The notes: generated by a model not told the origin, from the sequence alone. A DNA stretch of 64,000 bases from Polynucleobacter sp. MWH-Jannik1A5 (GCF_018881795.1 NZ_JACVPQ010000001.1:62001-126000), one strand, 5' to 3'; counted from the stretch's first letter, positions 56,376-64,000 are shown. Made by a program: numbers and translations.

Positions 56376-57400
56376 AAATTATGATCATTACCGATGCATG
56401 GGATCCACAGGTGAACGGCGTTGTTCGCACTCTCAAACAAACCCGCGCGGAATTAATTGCCATGGGTCATGAGGTGGAGATGATCACCCCAACCGGTTTT
56501 AAATCCATTCCATGCCCAACCTATCCTGATATCGCCTTATCTCTCTTTCCAGGCAAAGAGGTGGCACGTCGAATTAAAGAGTTTGCGCCTGATGCCATGC
56601 ATATCGCCACCGAAGGTCCCTTGGGATTATCTGCTCGCGCTTACGCAGTAAAAAATCGCCTGCCATTTTCTACCGCATATCACACCCGTTTTCCTGAGTA
56701 CGTTAAGGCACGTACAGGCATTCCATTGGCAATTACCTACGCCTTTATTCGCTGGTTTCATGGTCGATCAATGGCGGTCATGGCGCCAACAATCGTAGTT
56801 AAGGATGACCTTGAAAAATACGGGCTAAAGAATGTTGTGTTGTGGTCAAGGGGTGTTGATCTTGATATTTTCAAGATACAAGAATCAAAAGCATTAAATA
56901 CAGCGCACCCTATTTTCTTATACGTAGGACGTGTAGCGGTCGAAAAGAATATCAATGCATTTTTGGAAATTGATTTGCCAGGTTCAAAGTGGGTAGTAGG
57001 AGACGGTCCGGCTCTGGCTGGAATAAAAGAAAAATATCCAGAAGTGAACTATCTGGGAGTACTGCAACAACATGAGCTAGCAAAAGTGTATACAGCTGCA
57101 GATGTATTTGTATTTCCAAGCAAGACCGATACGTTTGGTCTAGTTTTATTGGAAGCAATGGCATGCGGTACGCCTGTGGCAGCGTATCCAGTCACGGGCC
57201 CTATTGATGTACTAGGAAATTCAAATTCAGGTGCAATGAATGAAGATCTGCGAGAGGCTTGCATTCAGGCACTTAAGATTCCACGTGAAGTTGCACGTGC
57301 CCATGCTGAGAAATTTTCCTGGCGCGCGGCTTCTGAGCAGTTTGCTCAACACCTAAAGCCTGTGCTAACGCCAGAAGTTCACGTCACTGCATTAGCTTAA
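56372..57400 (+). CDS. GT4 glycosyltransferase, probable diacylglycerol glycosyltransferase (Agt-like)
   Basis: Family 4 retaining transferases of this subgroup add glucose, glucuronate or mannose, in some bacteria onto diacylglycerol. The 342 residues show the N-terminal MIITDAWDPQVNGVVRTLKQ, AYHTRFPEYVKARTG, the hinge FLYVGRVAVEKNI, and the sugar-nucleotide motif KTDTFGLVLLEAMACGTPV. The ATG overlaps the plcP stop by 4 bases. After PlcP frees diacylglycerol, this enzyme could turn it into a phosphorus-free glycolipid. The sugar donor is unknown. Confidence 0.85.
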   Translation: MKIMIITDAWDPQVNGVVRTLKQTRAELIAMGHEVEMITPTGFKSIPCPTYPDIALSLFPGKEVARRIKEFAPDAMHIATEGPLGLSARAYAVKNRLPFSTAYHTRFPEYVKARTGIPLAITYAFIRWFHGRSMAVMAPTIVVKDDLEKYGLKNVVLWSRGVDLDIFKIQESKALNTAHPIFLYVGRVAVEKNINAFLEIDLPGSKWVVGDGPALAGIKEKYPEVNYLGVLQQHELAKVYTAADVFVFPSKTDTFGLVLLEAMACGTPVAAYPVTGPIDVLGNSNSGAMNEDLREACIQALKIPREVARAHAEKFSWRAASEQFAQHLKPVLTPEVHVTALA

Positions 57401-57412
57401 AGAAAGTTATTC

Positions 57413-57817
57413 GTGAACTTCCCTTACCACGTTGACCAGAACCCACATAAGGGCAACAGAGGCCTTACTAGAGCATGGCATGCAGCTAAGAACTCATGGT
57501 GCGGATTGGTATACGCCTTCCGAGAAGAAAGTGCCTTTCGACAAGAGCTTACCCTGCTTTTATTGCTAACGCCTATTGCACTTGCATTACCAATATCGCT
57601 TTTTGAAAAGTCATTTCTAGTTGCCTCCCTGGTAATGGTGCTCGTCATTGAGCTACTGAATTCTAGTGTAGAGGCGGCGATAGATCGAATTTCTTTTGAG
57701 CACCACGATCTTTCCAAACGTGCAAAAGATTTTGGCAGTGCTGCCGTCATGCTTGCTCTATTCGTAGCCACTCTTCTTTGGGCTGCAGTTTGCGCTCCTT
57801 TAATTGTCAATATCTAA
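57413..57817 (+). CDS. dgkA: diacylglycerol kinase DgkA
   Basis: DgkA phosphorylates diacylglycerol to phosphatidate in the inner membrane. The 134 residues have the signature VIELLNSSVEAAIDRISFEH and KRAKDFGSAAVMLAL, with three hydrophobic helices in the last 85 residues; the first 45 residues are soluble and slightly longer than usual. It starts at a GTG (57413), 12 bases after the glycosyltransferase. In this operon it would compete with the glycosyltransferase for diacylglycerol and may recycle excess. Confidence 0.93.
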   Translation: MNFPYHVDQNPHKGNRGLTRAWHAAKNSWCGLVYAFREESAFRQELTLLLLLTPIALALPISLFEKSFLVASLVMVLVIELLNSSVEAAIDRISFEHHDLSKRAKDFGSAAVMLALFVATLLWAAVCAPLIVNI

Positions 57818-57857
57818 ATGCACAAGCTATTAAAACATTCACTTACTGAGGCTAGTT

Positions 57858-58781
57858 ATGTCTGATATCCCCAATCCAATCGGATCATTTGAGATTTTTC
57901 CACCCAAGAAAGTCAAGGCGCTTAAAAGAAATAAGCCCAATACCTTCAAAAAACTCTCTAAGAAGATAGCTAAAAAGCTATTTGGAAAGAAATTTGTTAC
58001 AAAGACAAGAGCTGAACCTAGAGAAGCGACAATAACTCCTGCGGTACAGATTGATAAACCCAAAAAACCGGCTTTTCAGATTATTTGGGCAAACACCCCT
58101 GGTGAAATTAAAGAAGCCCAGAGATTGCGGTATAAAGTTTTTGCTGAAGAGATGGGGGCGAAGCTACCGATGAATGCAGAAGGTCTCGATGTTGATGAAT
58201 TCGACGCCTACTGCGACCATCTATTAATTCGTGATCAAGACAGCCTAAAGGTCGTAGGCACCTACCGCGTGCTACCTCCACATAAGGCCCAAGAAATTGG
58301 ACGCCTCTATTCTGATTCTGAATTTGACCTCTCTCGCCTTGACCATCTGCGCCCTAAATTAGTTGAATTAGGTAGGTCTTGCGTTCACCAAGACTATCGC
58401 TCAGGCGCGGTGATCATGGCTCTTTGGAGTGGCCTGGCACAGTATATGCAAAAGAACGGCTATGAAATCATGTTGGGATGCGCCAGCATCCCCATGGCTG
58501 ATGGCGGACACTTTGCAGCGAGTCTTTATAACTCCCTCGGCAATGATCAAATGGCGCCTACAGAATTCCACGCCTTCCCACGTCTACCACTTCCTTTGGA
58601 CAAGTTAAATGGGGGCTTAGATGTTCAGCCTCCTCCTTTGATTAAGGGCTACCTCAAGCTCGGAGCCAAAATTTGCAGTGCCCCTGCCTGGGATCCAGAC
58701 TTTAATACTGCTGATCTGTTAACAATGTTGAGACTATCTGAAATTAATCCACGTTACGCAAAGCATTTCTTAGGTCTCTAG
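57858..58781 (+). CDS. OlsB-like N-acyltransferase (GNAT fold)
   Basis: OlsB transfers a 3-hydroxyacyl chain to ornithine, the first step of phosphorus-free ornithine lipids. The 307 residues have about 70 N-terminal residues rich in Lys (PPKKVKALKRNKPNTFKKLS and onwards), then the acyltransferase domain: AQRLRYKVFAEEMGAKLP, DEFDAYCDHLLIRD, LVELGRSCVHQDYRSGAVI and MLGCASIPMADGGH. These are the OlsB/acyl-homoserine-synthase-like motifs. It ends the plcP run, 40 bases after dgkA. Related haemolysin-type N-acyltransferases are the alternative call. Confidence 0.83.
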   Translation: MSDIPNPIGSFEIFPPKKVKALKRNKPNTFKKLSKKIAKKLFGKKFVTKTRAEPREATITPAVQIDKPKKPAFQIIWANTPGEIKEAQRLRYKVFAEEMGAKLPMNAEGLDVDEFDAYCDHLLIRDQDSLKVVGTYRVLPPHKAQEIGRLYSDSEFDLSRLDHLRPKLVELGRSCVHQDYRSGAVIMALWSGLAQYMQKNGYEIMLGCASIPMADGGHFAASLYNSLGNDQMAPTEFHAFPRLPLPLDKLNGGLDVQPPPLIKGYLKLGAKICSAPAWDPDFNTADLLTMLRLSEINPRYAKHFLGL

Positions 58782-58804
58782 TTTTAAGGAATGGATTTGT
58801 TAGT

Positions 58805-58832
58805 AAGCCACCTCAGAATGAGGTGGCTTTTT
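58805..58832. terminator. intrinsic terminator between the plcP operon and ppx
   Basis: A 10-bp stem AAGCCACCTC/GAGGTGGCTT (58805-58814 with 58820-58829) has a 5-nt loop and continues into T on the plus strand. It closes the plcP operon and, less strongly, the convergent ppx. Confidence 0.85.
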
Positions 58833-58846
58833 ATATGTAGCTTGAG

Positions 58847-60421
58847 TTACTTAAAGCTAACTTGATAGGAGCGGCCGACTCTTTCCCACTCTGCAGCCTC
58901 TTTTAAAAGACTAAATTCTGTCAAAGGGTGTTCGGCAGCCCACTCTTTAGAAAGACTCACCAGGTAGGAGCCTTCATGCTCTGAAACTTTTACCTTTGGA
59001 ATGCTAGTGTCATTTCGACCGCGACAAAGAACTTGAGCAAGCCTCAAACAAAAGAGCATGCGCCAGTCTTCAAAGCCGTGATTATTGGCCAACTTACCAA
59101 GTTTTCCGGTATGGCCAATTAATAAAGCAGCAAGTCTTGCCTGGTCATTCTTGGAAAATCCCGGCATATCGGCATTGCCCGCTATATAGGCAGAGTGCTT
59201 GTGATATCCGTTATGGGATATTGATAAACCAATCTCATGGAGATTCGCGGCCCATTGCAATAGAGCAACGTTATCCGCCCTACTTTCAGATTCAGGTTTA
59301 GGCAATTGCTGTAAAAAATCAGCTGCTAGTTTGCCCACCCTATCGGCCTGCTCACGATCCACAGCATAGCGTTGCATAAATTGCTCTACGGTGACATAAC
59401 GCATATCGTGATGCTGAGATCGACCAAGTAAGTCATAAAGAACGCCGCTACGCAATGCGGCGTCCGTCACTTCCATTTCTTCAATACCCAATTCATCGAA
59501 TGCAGCCAGCATAATTGCTAAGCCTCCAGGCCATACGGCCCTTCTATCATCCTTGAGGCCGATCAACTCAACTTGATTAACATGCTCGTACTTGAGCAGA
59601 TGCCTTTTGAGATTCTTTAAGCCTTCACGGGTAATGAGACCACTTGCCCCATTGACGCGACCCATCATTAATCCATCGCTATGCCCATTGAAATTATTGC
59701 TAGCAATCAATTCTGCCAAAGCTCTAGCAGTTCCAGAGGAGCCGATGACTTGTTTCCAACCGCTTTTTAAATAAGCTCCGGAGATCACCTGTATTTCACG
59801 GCGGGCAGCTAGCTCAGCCTCTTTAAAAGCATGAGCATCAATATTTCCTTTGGGGAAAAAACGCAAACTATGTGAGACGCAGCCTATATAAAGACTTTCC
59901 ATCAACTTTGGCTCGTAACCTTTTCCAATAATGAATTCAGTAGAACCACCACCAATATCAATGACAAGCCTATTACCTTGAATAGCCTGTACCTCATGCG
60001 CCGCCCCAATGTAAATGAGACGCGCCTCTTCTACGCCAGCAATCACTTCAATCGGAAAGCCTAAAGCCTCTTGCGCATCTTCAACAAACTGCTGGGCATT
60101 TTTAGCAACACGTAATGTATTAGTAGCAACCGCGCGAACATTAGCAGGATCAAATCCACGAATGCGTTCACCAAAACGTCTAATAGCGATTAAGCCCCGT
60201 TGATAAGCATCATTACCAAGCAACTTATTTTCCGTTAGTCCTGCGGCCAAACGAACTGTCTCACGCAAGGTGTCTATAGGACGCAGCTGTGTCCCTGACG
60301 GCGTATTGACGACTTGGGCTACCAGCATTCGAAAACTATTAGAGCCTAAGTCAACCGCAGCTACAAGGTCTGCGGATATTGCTGAAGGATCTACGGGATT
60401 ACTGGCCAAAATGTTCCCCAA
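58847..60421 (-). CDS. ppx: exopolyphosphatase (Ppx/GppA family)
   Basis: Ppx removes terminal phosphate from long polyphosphate; GppA paralogues act on pppGpp. The 524 residues show VAAVDLGSNSFRMLVAQV (sugar-kinase/Hsp70-like phosphate loop), VIAGVEEARLIYIGAA, LVIDIGGGSTEFIIG, VIGSSGTARALAEL, and a C-terminal HD-like helical domain (LHEIGLSISHNGYHKHSAYI). The length fits Ppx. A weak 11-bp-period repeat lies upstream at 60443-60471. It faces the plcP operon and complements the two PPK2 genes. Confidence 0.93.
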   Translation of the reverse strand: MGNILASNPVDPSAISADLVAAVDLGSNSFRMLVAQVVNTPSGTQLRPIDTLRETVRLAAGLTENKLLGNDAYQRGLIAIRRFGERIRGFDPANVRAVATNTLRVAKNAQQFVEDAQEALGFPIEVIAGVEEARLIYIGAAHEVQAIQGNRLVIDIGGGSTEFIIGKGYEPKLMESLYIGCVSHSLRFFPKGNIDAHAFKEAELAARREIQVISGAYLKSGWKQVIGSSGTARALAELIASNNFNGHSDGLMMGRVNGASGLITREGLKNLKRHLLKYEHVNQVELIGLKDDRRAVWPGGLAIMLAAFDELGIEEMEVTDAALRSGVLYDLLGRSQHHDMRYVTVEQFMQRYAVDREQADRVGKLAADFLQQLPKPESESRADNVALLQWAANLHEIGLSISHNGYHKHSAYIAGNADMPGFSKNDQARLAALLIGHTGKLGKLANNHGFEDWRMLFCLRLAQVLCRGRNDTSIPKVKVSEHEGSYLVSLSKEWAAEHPLTEFSLLKEAAEWERVGRSYQVSFK

Positions 60422-60442
60422 AAATGGAATGCTGCATCAATT

Positions 60443-60471
60443 ATGTCTATTTTATGTACAAACCATGACAT
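60443..60471 (-). promoter_or_regulatory. weak Pho-box-like repeat upstream of ppx
   Basis: On the minus strand ATGTCAT, TGTACAT and TAGACAT follow at 11-bp period (60471, 60460, 60449 downwards). Only the first is a good half-site (6 of 7). It lies 22-50 bases before the ppx start. This could be chance. Confidence 0.3.
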
Positions 60472-60521
60472 ATTGATGAAATCAATACCAAGCCTATCTG
60501 GCTGGGGGGAGCAAAGGAATT

Positions 60522-60731
60522 TTAGGCGGCTAAGTTCTGCTCAGAGCTCAAGCAATCTCGATTACCAAAGCTACACAAAATACAACAATCTCCAGACTTC
60601 GGCTTCAAAATTGCACTGCAAGAACGACAGCGATAAAAATGCTGAGCACCTTCCTCCGAGCTAACGATCTCAGAGTTCTGGCAATGGGGGCAAGTAACAA
60701 TGGCTTGCGGGTACTGGATGGTCTTATTCAC
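60522..60731 (-). CDS. small zinc-ribbon protein with GDCCxxCSFG motif
   Basis: The 69 residues contain CPHC (about 14-17) and CRSC (about 35-38), a zinc-ribbon, followed by the GDCCILCSFGNRDC segment. This GDCC motif marks a family of very small proteins frequent in proteobacteria and without known function. It lies on the minus strand, 100 bases before ppx. A Pho-like repeat (TTGACAT-N4-TTGTCAC, 60771-60754) is upstream, with no strong -10. Confidence 0.75.
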   Translation of the reverse strand: MNKTIQYPQAIVTCPHCQNSEIVSSEEGAQHFYRCRSCSAILKPKSGDCCILCSFGNRDCLSSEQNLAA

Positions 60732-60753
60732 AATGCCATACTGAACCAGAATT

Positions 60754-60771
60754 GTGACAAGAATATGTCAA
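60754..60771 (-). promoter_or_regulatory. possible Pho box upstream of the zinc-ribbon gene
   Basis: TTGACAT-N4-TTGTCAC on the minus strand matches CTGTCAT at 5 of 7 in both halves with correct spacing. It lies 23 bases before the zinc-ribbon ATG, which is close. The following CAGTAT is a poor -10. Confidence 0.35.
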
Positions 60772-60820
60772 TCACCTGAGTATAGGCAGCAAAAAACTTC
60801 ATTAAATCTATAAATTCAGA

Positions 60821-60838
60821 CTGTCATATTACTTTGCT
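60821..60838 (+). promoter_or_regulatory. possible Pho box upstream of the poly-lysine-tail gene
   Basis: CTGTCAT (perfect half-site) is followed after four bases by CTTTGCT (4 of 7). It lies 37 bases before the ATG at 60876. Only one half is convincing. Confidence 0.35.
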
Positions 60839-60875
60839 AGGATTGGGTCTAACTTAATCCCTGGATTGAATCATT

Positions 60876-61076
60876 ATGAGTAAATATCAATACGAAGATG
60901 CTGTAAAGCAATTGCAAGAGTCTGGCAGCATTGGATTGGCTGACCTAAAAAAGCTTCCACACATAGATCTTGTAGAACTACTAGAGGAGATTAAGGTTTG
61001 GTGCCTTTATGCCAACGGCAAAGCTGAAAAGCTTCCTAAGGAATCTAAAAAGAAGAAAAAGAAAAAGAAGGAGTGA
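60876..61076 (+). CDS. small protein with C-terminal poly-lysine tail, unknown function
   Basis: The 66 residues consist of two predicted helices (YEDAVKQLQESGSIGLADLK; IDLVELLEEIKVWCLYANG) and a basic end with eight consecutive lysines before the last Glu. I do not recognise the family. The gene has its own upstream region with a CTGTCAT half-site and ends three bases before the phoR stop on the other strand. Lysine tails bind polyanions such as nucleic acid or polyphosphate; the surroundings make the latter worth considering. Confidence 0.72.
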   Translation: MSKYQYEDAVKQLQESGSIGLADLKKLPHIDLVELLEEIKVWCLYANGKAEKLPKESKKKKKKKKE

Positions 61077-61079
61077 GAA

Positions 61080-62378
61080 TTAAGCTGAAACTCGCTCTTT
61101 AGGGAAGCGAAGCATAAATTTACTGCCCCTACCTGGAGTACTTTCAATCACTAGCTGAGCTTGATGCCGGTTGGCAATATGCTTCACAATGGCCAAGCCC
61201 AAACCTGTACCACCCGTATCCCTTGATCTACTCCGGTCAACACGATAAAAGCGCTCCGTTAGCCTTGAAAGATGCTCAGATGCAATGCCTGGGCCAGTAT
61301 CTGATACCGAGAATTCCCCCTGCCCTTGTTCGTTAACCTTCCACTCCACCGAAATTGCACCCACGTCCGGGGTGTAGCGAATTGCATTGGAAACCAAGTT
61401 ACTAAACGCAGAAAGAATCTCTCTTTCATCACCCAATAAATTTTTCGATGAATTCACATCGAAACTTAATGAATGTTTTCCTTGTGAGAGTGCTTCAGCG
61501 TCATTTTTAATGAGCGCCATCAAAGTTTCGATTTTCACCACAGTACTTGTAGCTGGCAATGCATTTGACTCGAGATTAGCCAGGGTCAATAGATCCTCAA
61601 CCAAGCTCTTCATTCTTTGGGCTTGCGACATCATCATGTCTAGGTATTGGTCTTGCTGATCCTTTTTAAGATCTAAAGACTGAACTGTTTCCAGAAAACC
61701 CATTAAGACGGTGATTGGCGTACGCATTTCATGCGAAACATTGGCCACGAAATCACGCCGCATGGCATCTGCTTTTTGCAAGTCAGTAACGTCCTGAACT
61801 AAAAGAAGATGACGTTTTTGACCAAATGGGAAAGCTTGCAGCATCAAACTTAAGCTACCGTCTGCACCCATGCGCTCCATCAAGAGAGGCTCTTCAAAAT
61901 TACGCTTATTTAGATACTGTATGAATTCCGGACGTCTAATTAGAAAATTTACACGCTGCATCACATCGCGCTTAAAGATCAATCCAAAAAATCTTTCGGC
62001 GATGCTGTTACACCATTCAATTTGATCACTCTCATCAAGCATGACGATGCCATTAGGTGAGGCTTGAAATGCCTCAATAAAATGATCGTGTTGCTGCTCA
62101 ATACTGCGTATACGCTGCTTTAGATTTCTGACGAGTCGCTGAAGTCTAAAAAATACCTCTTCCCAAAAACCACTTGGCAAAGGCATGTTCTCGACAGAGT
62201 CCGCAAGAATGTATTTTCTCAGGCGCGCTAAATTGATGTACGCATACACAAGCGGTATAGAAAGTACTGCAACCCCAGCCGCAATAGCCCACTCTGCGCC
62301 CCAGAAAGACAGTACGATAAATGCCGCAATAAATGCGACACAAATGATGACAAAGAATCGGGTTAAAACGGAGAGCAT
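61080..62378 (-). CDS. phoR: phosphate regulon sensor histidine kinase PhoR
   Basis: PhoR phosphorylates PhoB when phosphate is scarce, under control of the Pst transporter and PhoU. The 432 residues have two transmembrane helices (about 5-25 and 28-50), a charged linker, a PAS domain (about 100-200), the HisKA domain with phospho-acceptor H216 in FVANVSHEMRTPITV, and the HATPase with SNLVSNAIRYTPDVG, DTGPGIASEHL and GTGLGLAIVKHI. It lies 62 bases after phoB. Confidence 0.96.
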   Translation of the reverse strand: MLSVLTRFFVIICVAFIAAFIVLSFWGAEWAIAAGVAVLSIPLVYAYINLARLRKYILADSVENMPLPSGFWEEVFFRLQRLVRNLKQRIRSIEQQHDHFIEAFQASPNGIVMLDESDQIEWCNSIAERFFGLIFKRDVMQRVNFLIRRPEFIQYLNKRNFEEPLLMERMGADGSLSLMLQAFPFGQKRHLLLVQDVTDLQKADAMRRDFVANVSHEMRTPITVLMGFLETVQSLDLKKDQQDQYLDMMMSQAQRMKSLVEDLLTLANLESNALPATSTVVKIETLMALIKNDAEALSQGKHSLSFDVNSSKNLLGDEREILSAFSNLVSNAIRYTPDVGAISVEWKVNEQGQGEFSVSDTGPGIASEHLSRLTERFYRVDRSRSRDTGGTGLGLAIVKHIANRHQAQLVIESTPGRGSKFMLRFPKERVSA

Positions 62379-62440
62379 GCTGCAATATTAGAGCATCTCT
62401 AATAGCCTCTAGAAAATTCTAGAAAAATGCTTAAAAAGCC

Positions 62441-63154
62441 TTAAGTTTCCGTTGGGGTCTTAGTAATACGGTAGCCGCTACCGCGGACAGTCTCTACATA
62501 GCGGTCGCAATCAAATGGCACCAGCGCCGCCCTTAAACGTTTGATGTGAACGTCAACCGTTCTTTCCTCTATATAGACTTCACTACCCCAAACCTTATCT
62601 AATAAACTGCCACGAGAGTGGACTCTCTCAGGGTTGGCCATAAAAAATTGCAGCAAACGAAACTCAGTAGGACCCAAAGCAATTGGTTTAGGCTCCTGAT
62701 TTGGCCAGACTGCCAATACACGGTGAGAGCTTGGATCTAGCTTTAACGGACCAACAGTCAACGGGCCCGTATCCTCAATAGGAGTCTGCCTTCTTAATAT
62801 TGCCCTAACCCTTGCCACCAACTCTTTAGGAGAAAAAGGCTTAGTCACATAATCATCCGCACCAGAGTCCAACCCAAGAACCTTATCAGACTCCTCGCTT
62901 TTTGCGGTGAGCATCAAGATAGGCAAGCCTTTAGTGCGCTCATTAGCGCGGAGCTCTTTAGCAAACTGCACTCCTGACTTTCCTGGCATCATCCAATCCA
63001 GAATAATCAGACTGGGCAATTGATCTTTCATCATCGCCAAAGCCAACTCTGTTTGCATGGCTTTTTCTACTTCATATCCAGCATGTGACAGATTAATCGC
63101 AATCAATTCTGCAATTGATGGCTCATCCTCAACTATGAGTATGCGGTGAGTCAT
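62441..63154 (-). CDS. phoB: phosphate regulon response regulator PhoB
   Basis: PhoB binds Pho boxes as a tandem dimer and activates transcription with sigma-70. The 237 residues have a receiver domain (acidic pocket D10/E11, phospho-acceptor D53 in IILDWMMPG, conserved K near TKPFSPKELVARV) and an OmpR-type winged helix (LGPTEFRLLQFFMANPERVH; EERTVDVHIKRLRAAL). Its target sequence type is found several times in this window. It follows phoU by 15 bases. Confidence 0.97.
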   Translation of the reverse strand: MTHRILIVEDEPSIAELIAINLSHAGYEVEKAMQTELALAMMKDQLPSLIILDWMMPGKSGVQFAKELRANERTKGLPILMLTAKSEESDKVLGLDSGADDYVTKPFSPKELVARVRAILRRQTPIEDTGPLTVGPLKLDPSSHRVLAVWPNQEPKPIALGPTEFRLLQFFMANPERVHSRGSLLDKVWGSEVYIEERTVDVHIKRLRAALVPFDCDRYVETVRGSGYRITKTPTET

Positions 63155-63169
63155 TATTCGAGATCCTAA

Positions 63170-63877
63170 TTATTGTCTATTGGCTTCGCGTACTAAATCT
63201 TCATGAGGAATATGACGAACATCAGATCCCTTGGCAATATAGATTACGAACTCTGCAATATTTTTTGCATGGTCGCCAATACGCTCAATTGCTTTAGCAA
63301 TAGTCAGCATATCTAAGCCAGTGCTAATCATATGTGGATCTTCAGACATATAGGTAATGAGCTTACGAACAAAGCCCCTGAACTCCTCGTCAATCTGGCG
63401 ATCCTCTTGCACCACCTCAGCAGCCGCAATAGTATCCAGACGGGCAAACGCATCAAGACTACGACGCAATAAAGAGATGGCCATTTGACCCGACAACCGA
63501 ATTTCAGCAACATTAATGTTGTGTGGCAATCCAGATTCAATTAAGCGCTTGGTGCGCTTAGCAACGCGCTCAGCCTCATCACCTGCACGCTCTAAATTGG
63601 TAATTGCTTTAGATACTGCCATTACGAGACGTAAGTCACGTGCTGTAGGCTGTCTACGTGCAATCAATTCTGTACAAGCTAAGTCGATCTGAATCTCGAG
63701 ATCGTTTACCAACTTTTCATTTTCGATCACGACATTACAAGTTTCAGCGTCCATTTGCGTAAAAGCACGCATTGCCGTTGAAATCTGTGATTCAACTAAC
63801 CCACCCATTTCAAGCAAGCGGCTTGAGAGTGAATTAAGATCTGCGTCGAATTGTGATGATAGGTGTTTATCTGGCAT
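63170..63877 (-). CDS. phoU: phosphate signalling regulator PhoU
   Basis: PhoU links the Pst transporter to PhoR and represses the Pho response when phosphate is plentiful. The 235 residues are two repeats of a three-helix bundle, with metal-binding E/DxxxD patterns (GDEAERVAKRTKRLIESG; ERIGDHAKNIAEFVIYIAKG). It starts 12 bases after the pstB stop and belongs to a pst-phoU-phoB-phoR operon. Confidence 0.97.
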   Translation of the reverse strand: MPDKHLSSQFDADLNSLSSRLLEMGGLVESQISTAMRAFTQMDAETCNVVIENEKLVNDLEIQIDLACTELIARRQPTARDLRLVMAVSKAITNLERAGDEAERVAKRTKRLIESGLPHNINVAEIRLSGQMAISLLRRSLDAFARLDTIAAAEVVQEDRQIDEEFRGFVRKLITYMSEDPHMISTGLDMLTIAKAIERIGDHAKNIAEFVIYIAKGSDVRHIPHEDLVREANRQ

Positions 63878-63889
63878 TTATGTCTCCAA

Positions 63890-64000
63890 TTAACCGAAGC
63901 GGCCGGTAATGTAATCTTCTGTCTCTTTGCGCTTAGGCTTAATAAATATTTCATCTGTTTTACCGTACTCGATCAAGCTGCCTAGATACATATAGGCTGT
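63890..64000 (-). CDS. pstB: phosphate ABC transporter ATP-binding protein PstB (3' end only)
   Basis: The last 36 codons are visible from the right edge: [19 protein letters not shown] and onwards to DYITGRFG and a TAA stop at 63890-63892. This is the standard PstB C-terminus. The rest of pstB and presumably pstSCA lie outside. Twelve bases separate it from phoU. Confidence 0.95.
   Translation of the reverse strand, partial: TAYMYLGSLIEYGKTDEIFIKPKRKETEDYITGRFG

Noticed and set aside
60473..60485. TTGAT-N3-ATCAA upstream of ppx
   Set aside because: The spacer is three bases, incompatible with the FNR family; it is probably chance in AT-rich DNA.

Overview
The window looks like chromosomal core DNA of a small-genome, free-living betaproteobacterium. 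Gene content and protein wording (DUF3422, Bug/TctC-type binding protein, CbpA-CbpM, an rluB-scpB pair, YejABEF, pst-phoU-phoB-phoR order) point to Burkholderiaceae, most likely a Polynucleobacter-like freshwater bacterium. Base composition is visibly more AT-rich than in Burkholderia or Cupriavidus. This assignment is inference from memory of the families; no search was run. Coding density is very high: no gap exceeds 300 bases, many neighbours overlap by 1-4 bases, and I see no IS element, prophage, CRISPR array, tRNA or rRNA.

Layout. 1-12.4 kb is an information-processing block on the minus strand: tex (cut by the window edge), typA, then rimP-nusA-infB-rbfA-truB, then scpB-rluB. A strong intrinsic terminator sits 24 nt before the rimP start codon and suggests attenuation of the nusA operon. 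12.6-20 kb holds a patatin-like lipoprotein, an NlpC/P60 protein that has lost its catalytic cysteine, and the peptide importer yejABEF. 20-26.4 kb has fabI-chrA and a small catabolic set (hydratase, MmgE/PrpD protein, CoA-ester lyase, TctC-type binding protein) that resembles C5-dicarboxylate (itaconate/mesaconate/citramalate) metabolism. 26.4-31.7 kb carries envelope genes: a Rap1a-like protein, a DUF3300 lipoprotein, and a GT39/sialidase-like/membrane protein operon. 31.8-42.7 kb has a flavocytochrome c sulfide dehydrogenase pair, DUF3422, a membrane-anchored TAXI protein, pirin, a UxaA-family dehydratase, cbpA-cbpM, an ABC-F ATPase and a P-loop kinase. 42.7-50.4 kb has ompW under two perfect FNR/ANR boxes, hemN, a COG2509 FAD protein, a run of small genes and an AsmA protein.

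The most striking region is about 51-64 kb. It joins two PPK2 polyphosphate kinases, an exopolyphosphatase, and a lipid-remodelling set: a PlcP-like phosphoesterase, a GT4 lipid glycosyltransferase, DgkA, an OlsB-like N-acyltransferase and a divergent OlsA-like O-acyltransferase. It ends in the phosphate regulators phoR, phoB, phoU and the end of pstB. I find Pho-box direct repeats (7-mers on an 11-bp period resembling CTGTCAT) in front of plcP, one ppk2, and a lysine-rich histone-like gene that is translationally coupled to the other ppk2. Together these read as a phosphate-scarcity locus: replace phospholipids by glyco- and ornithine-type lipids, manage polyphosphate, and do both under the PhoBR system encoded a few kilobases away. 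Three lysine-rich proteins of unclear function lie in or beside this block.
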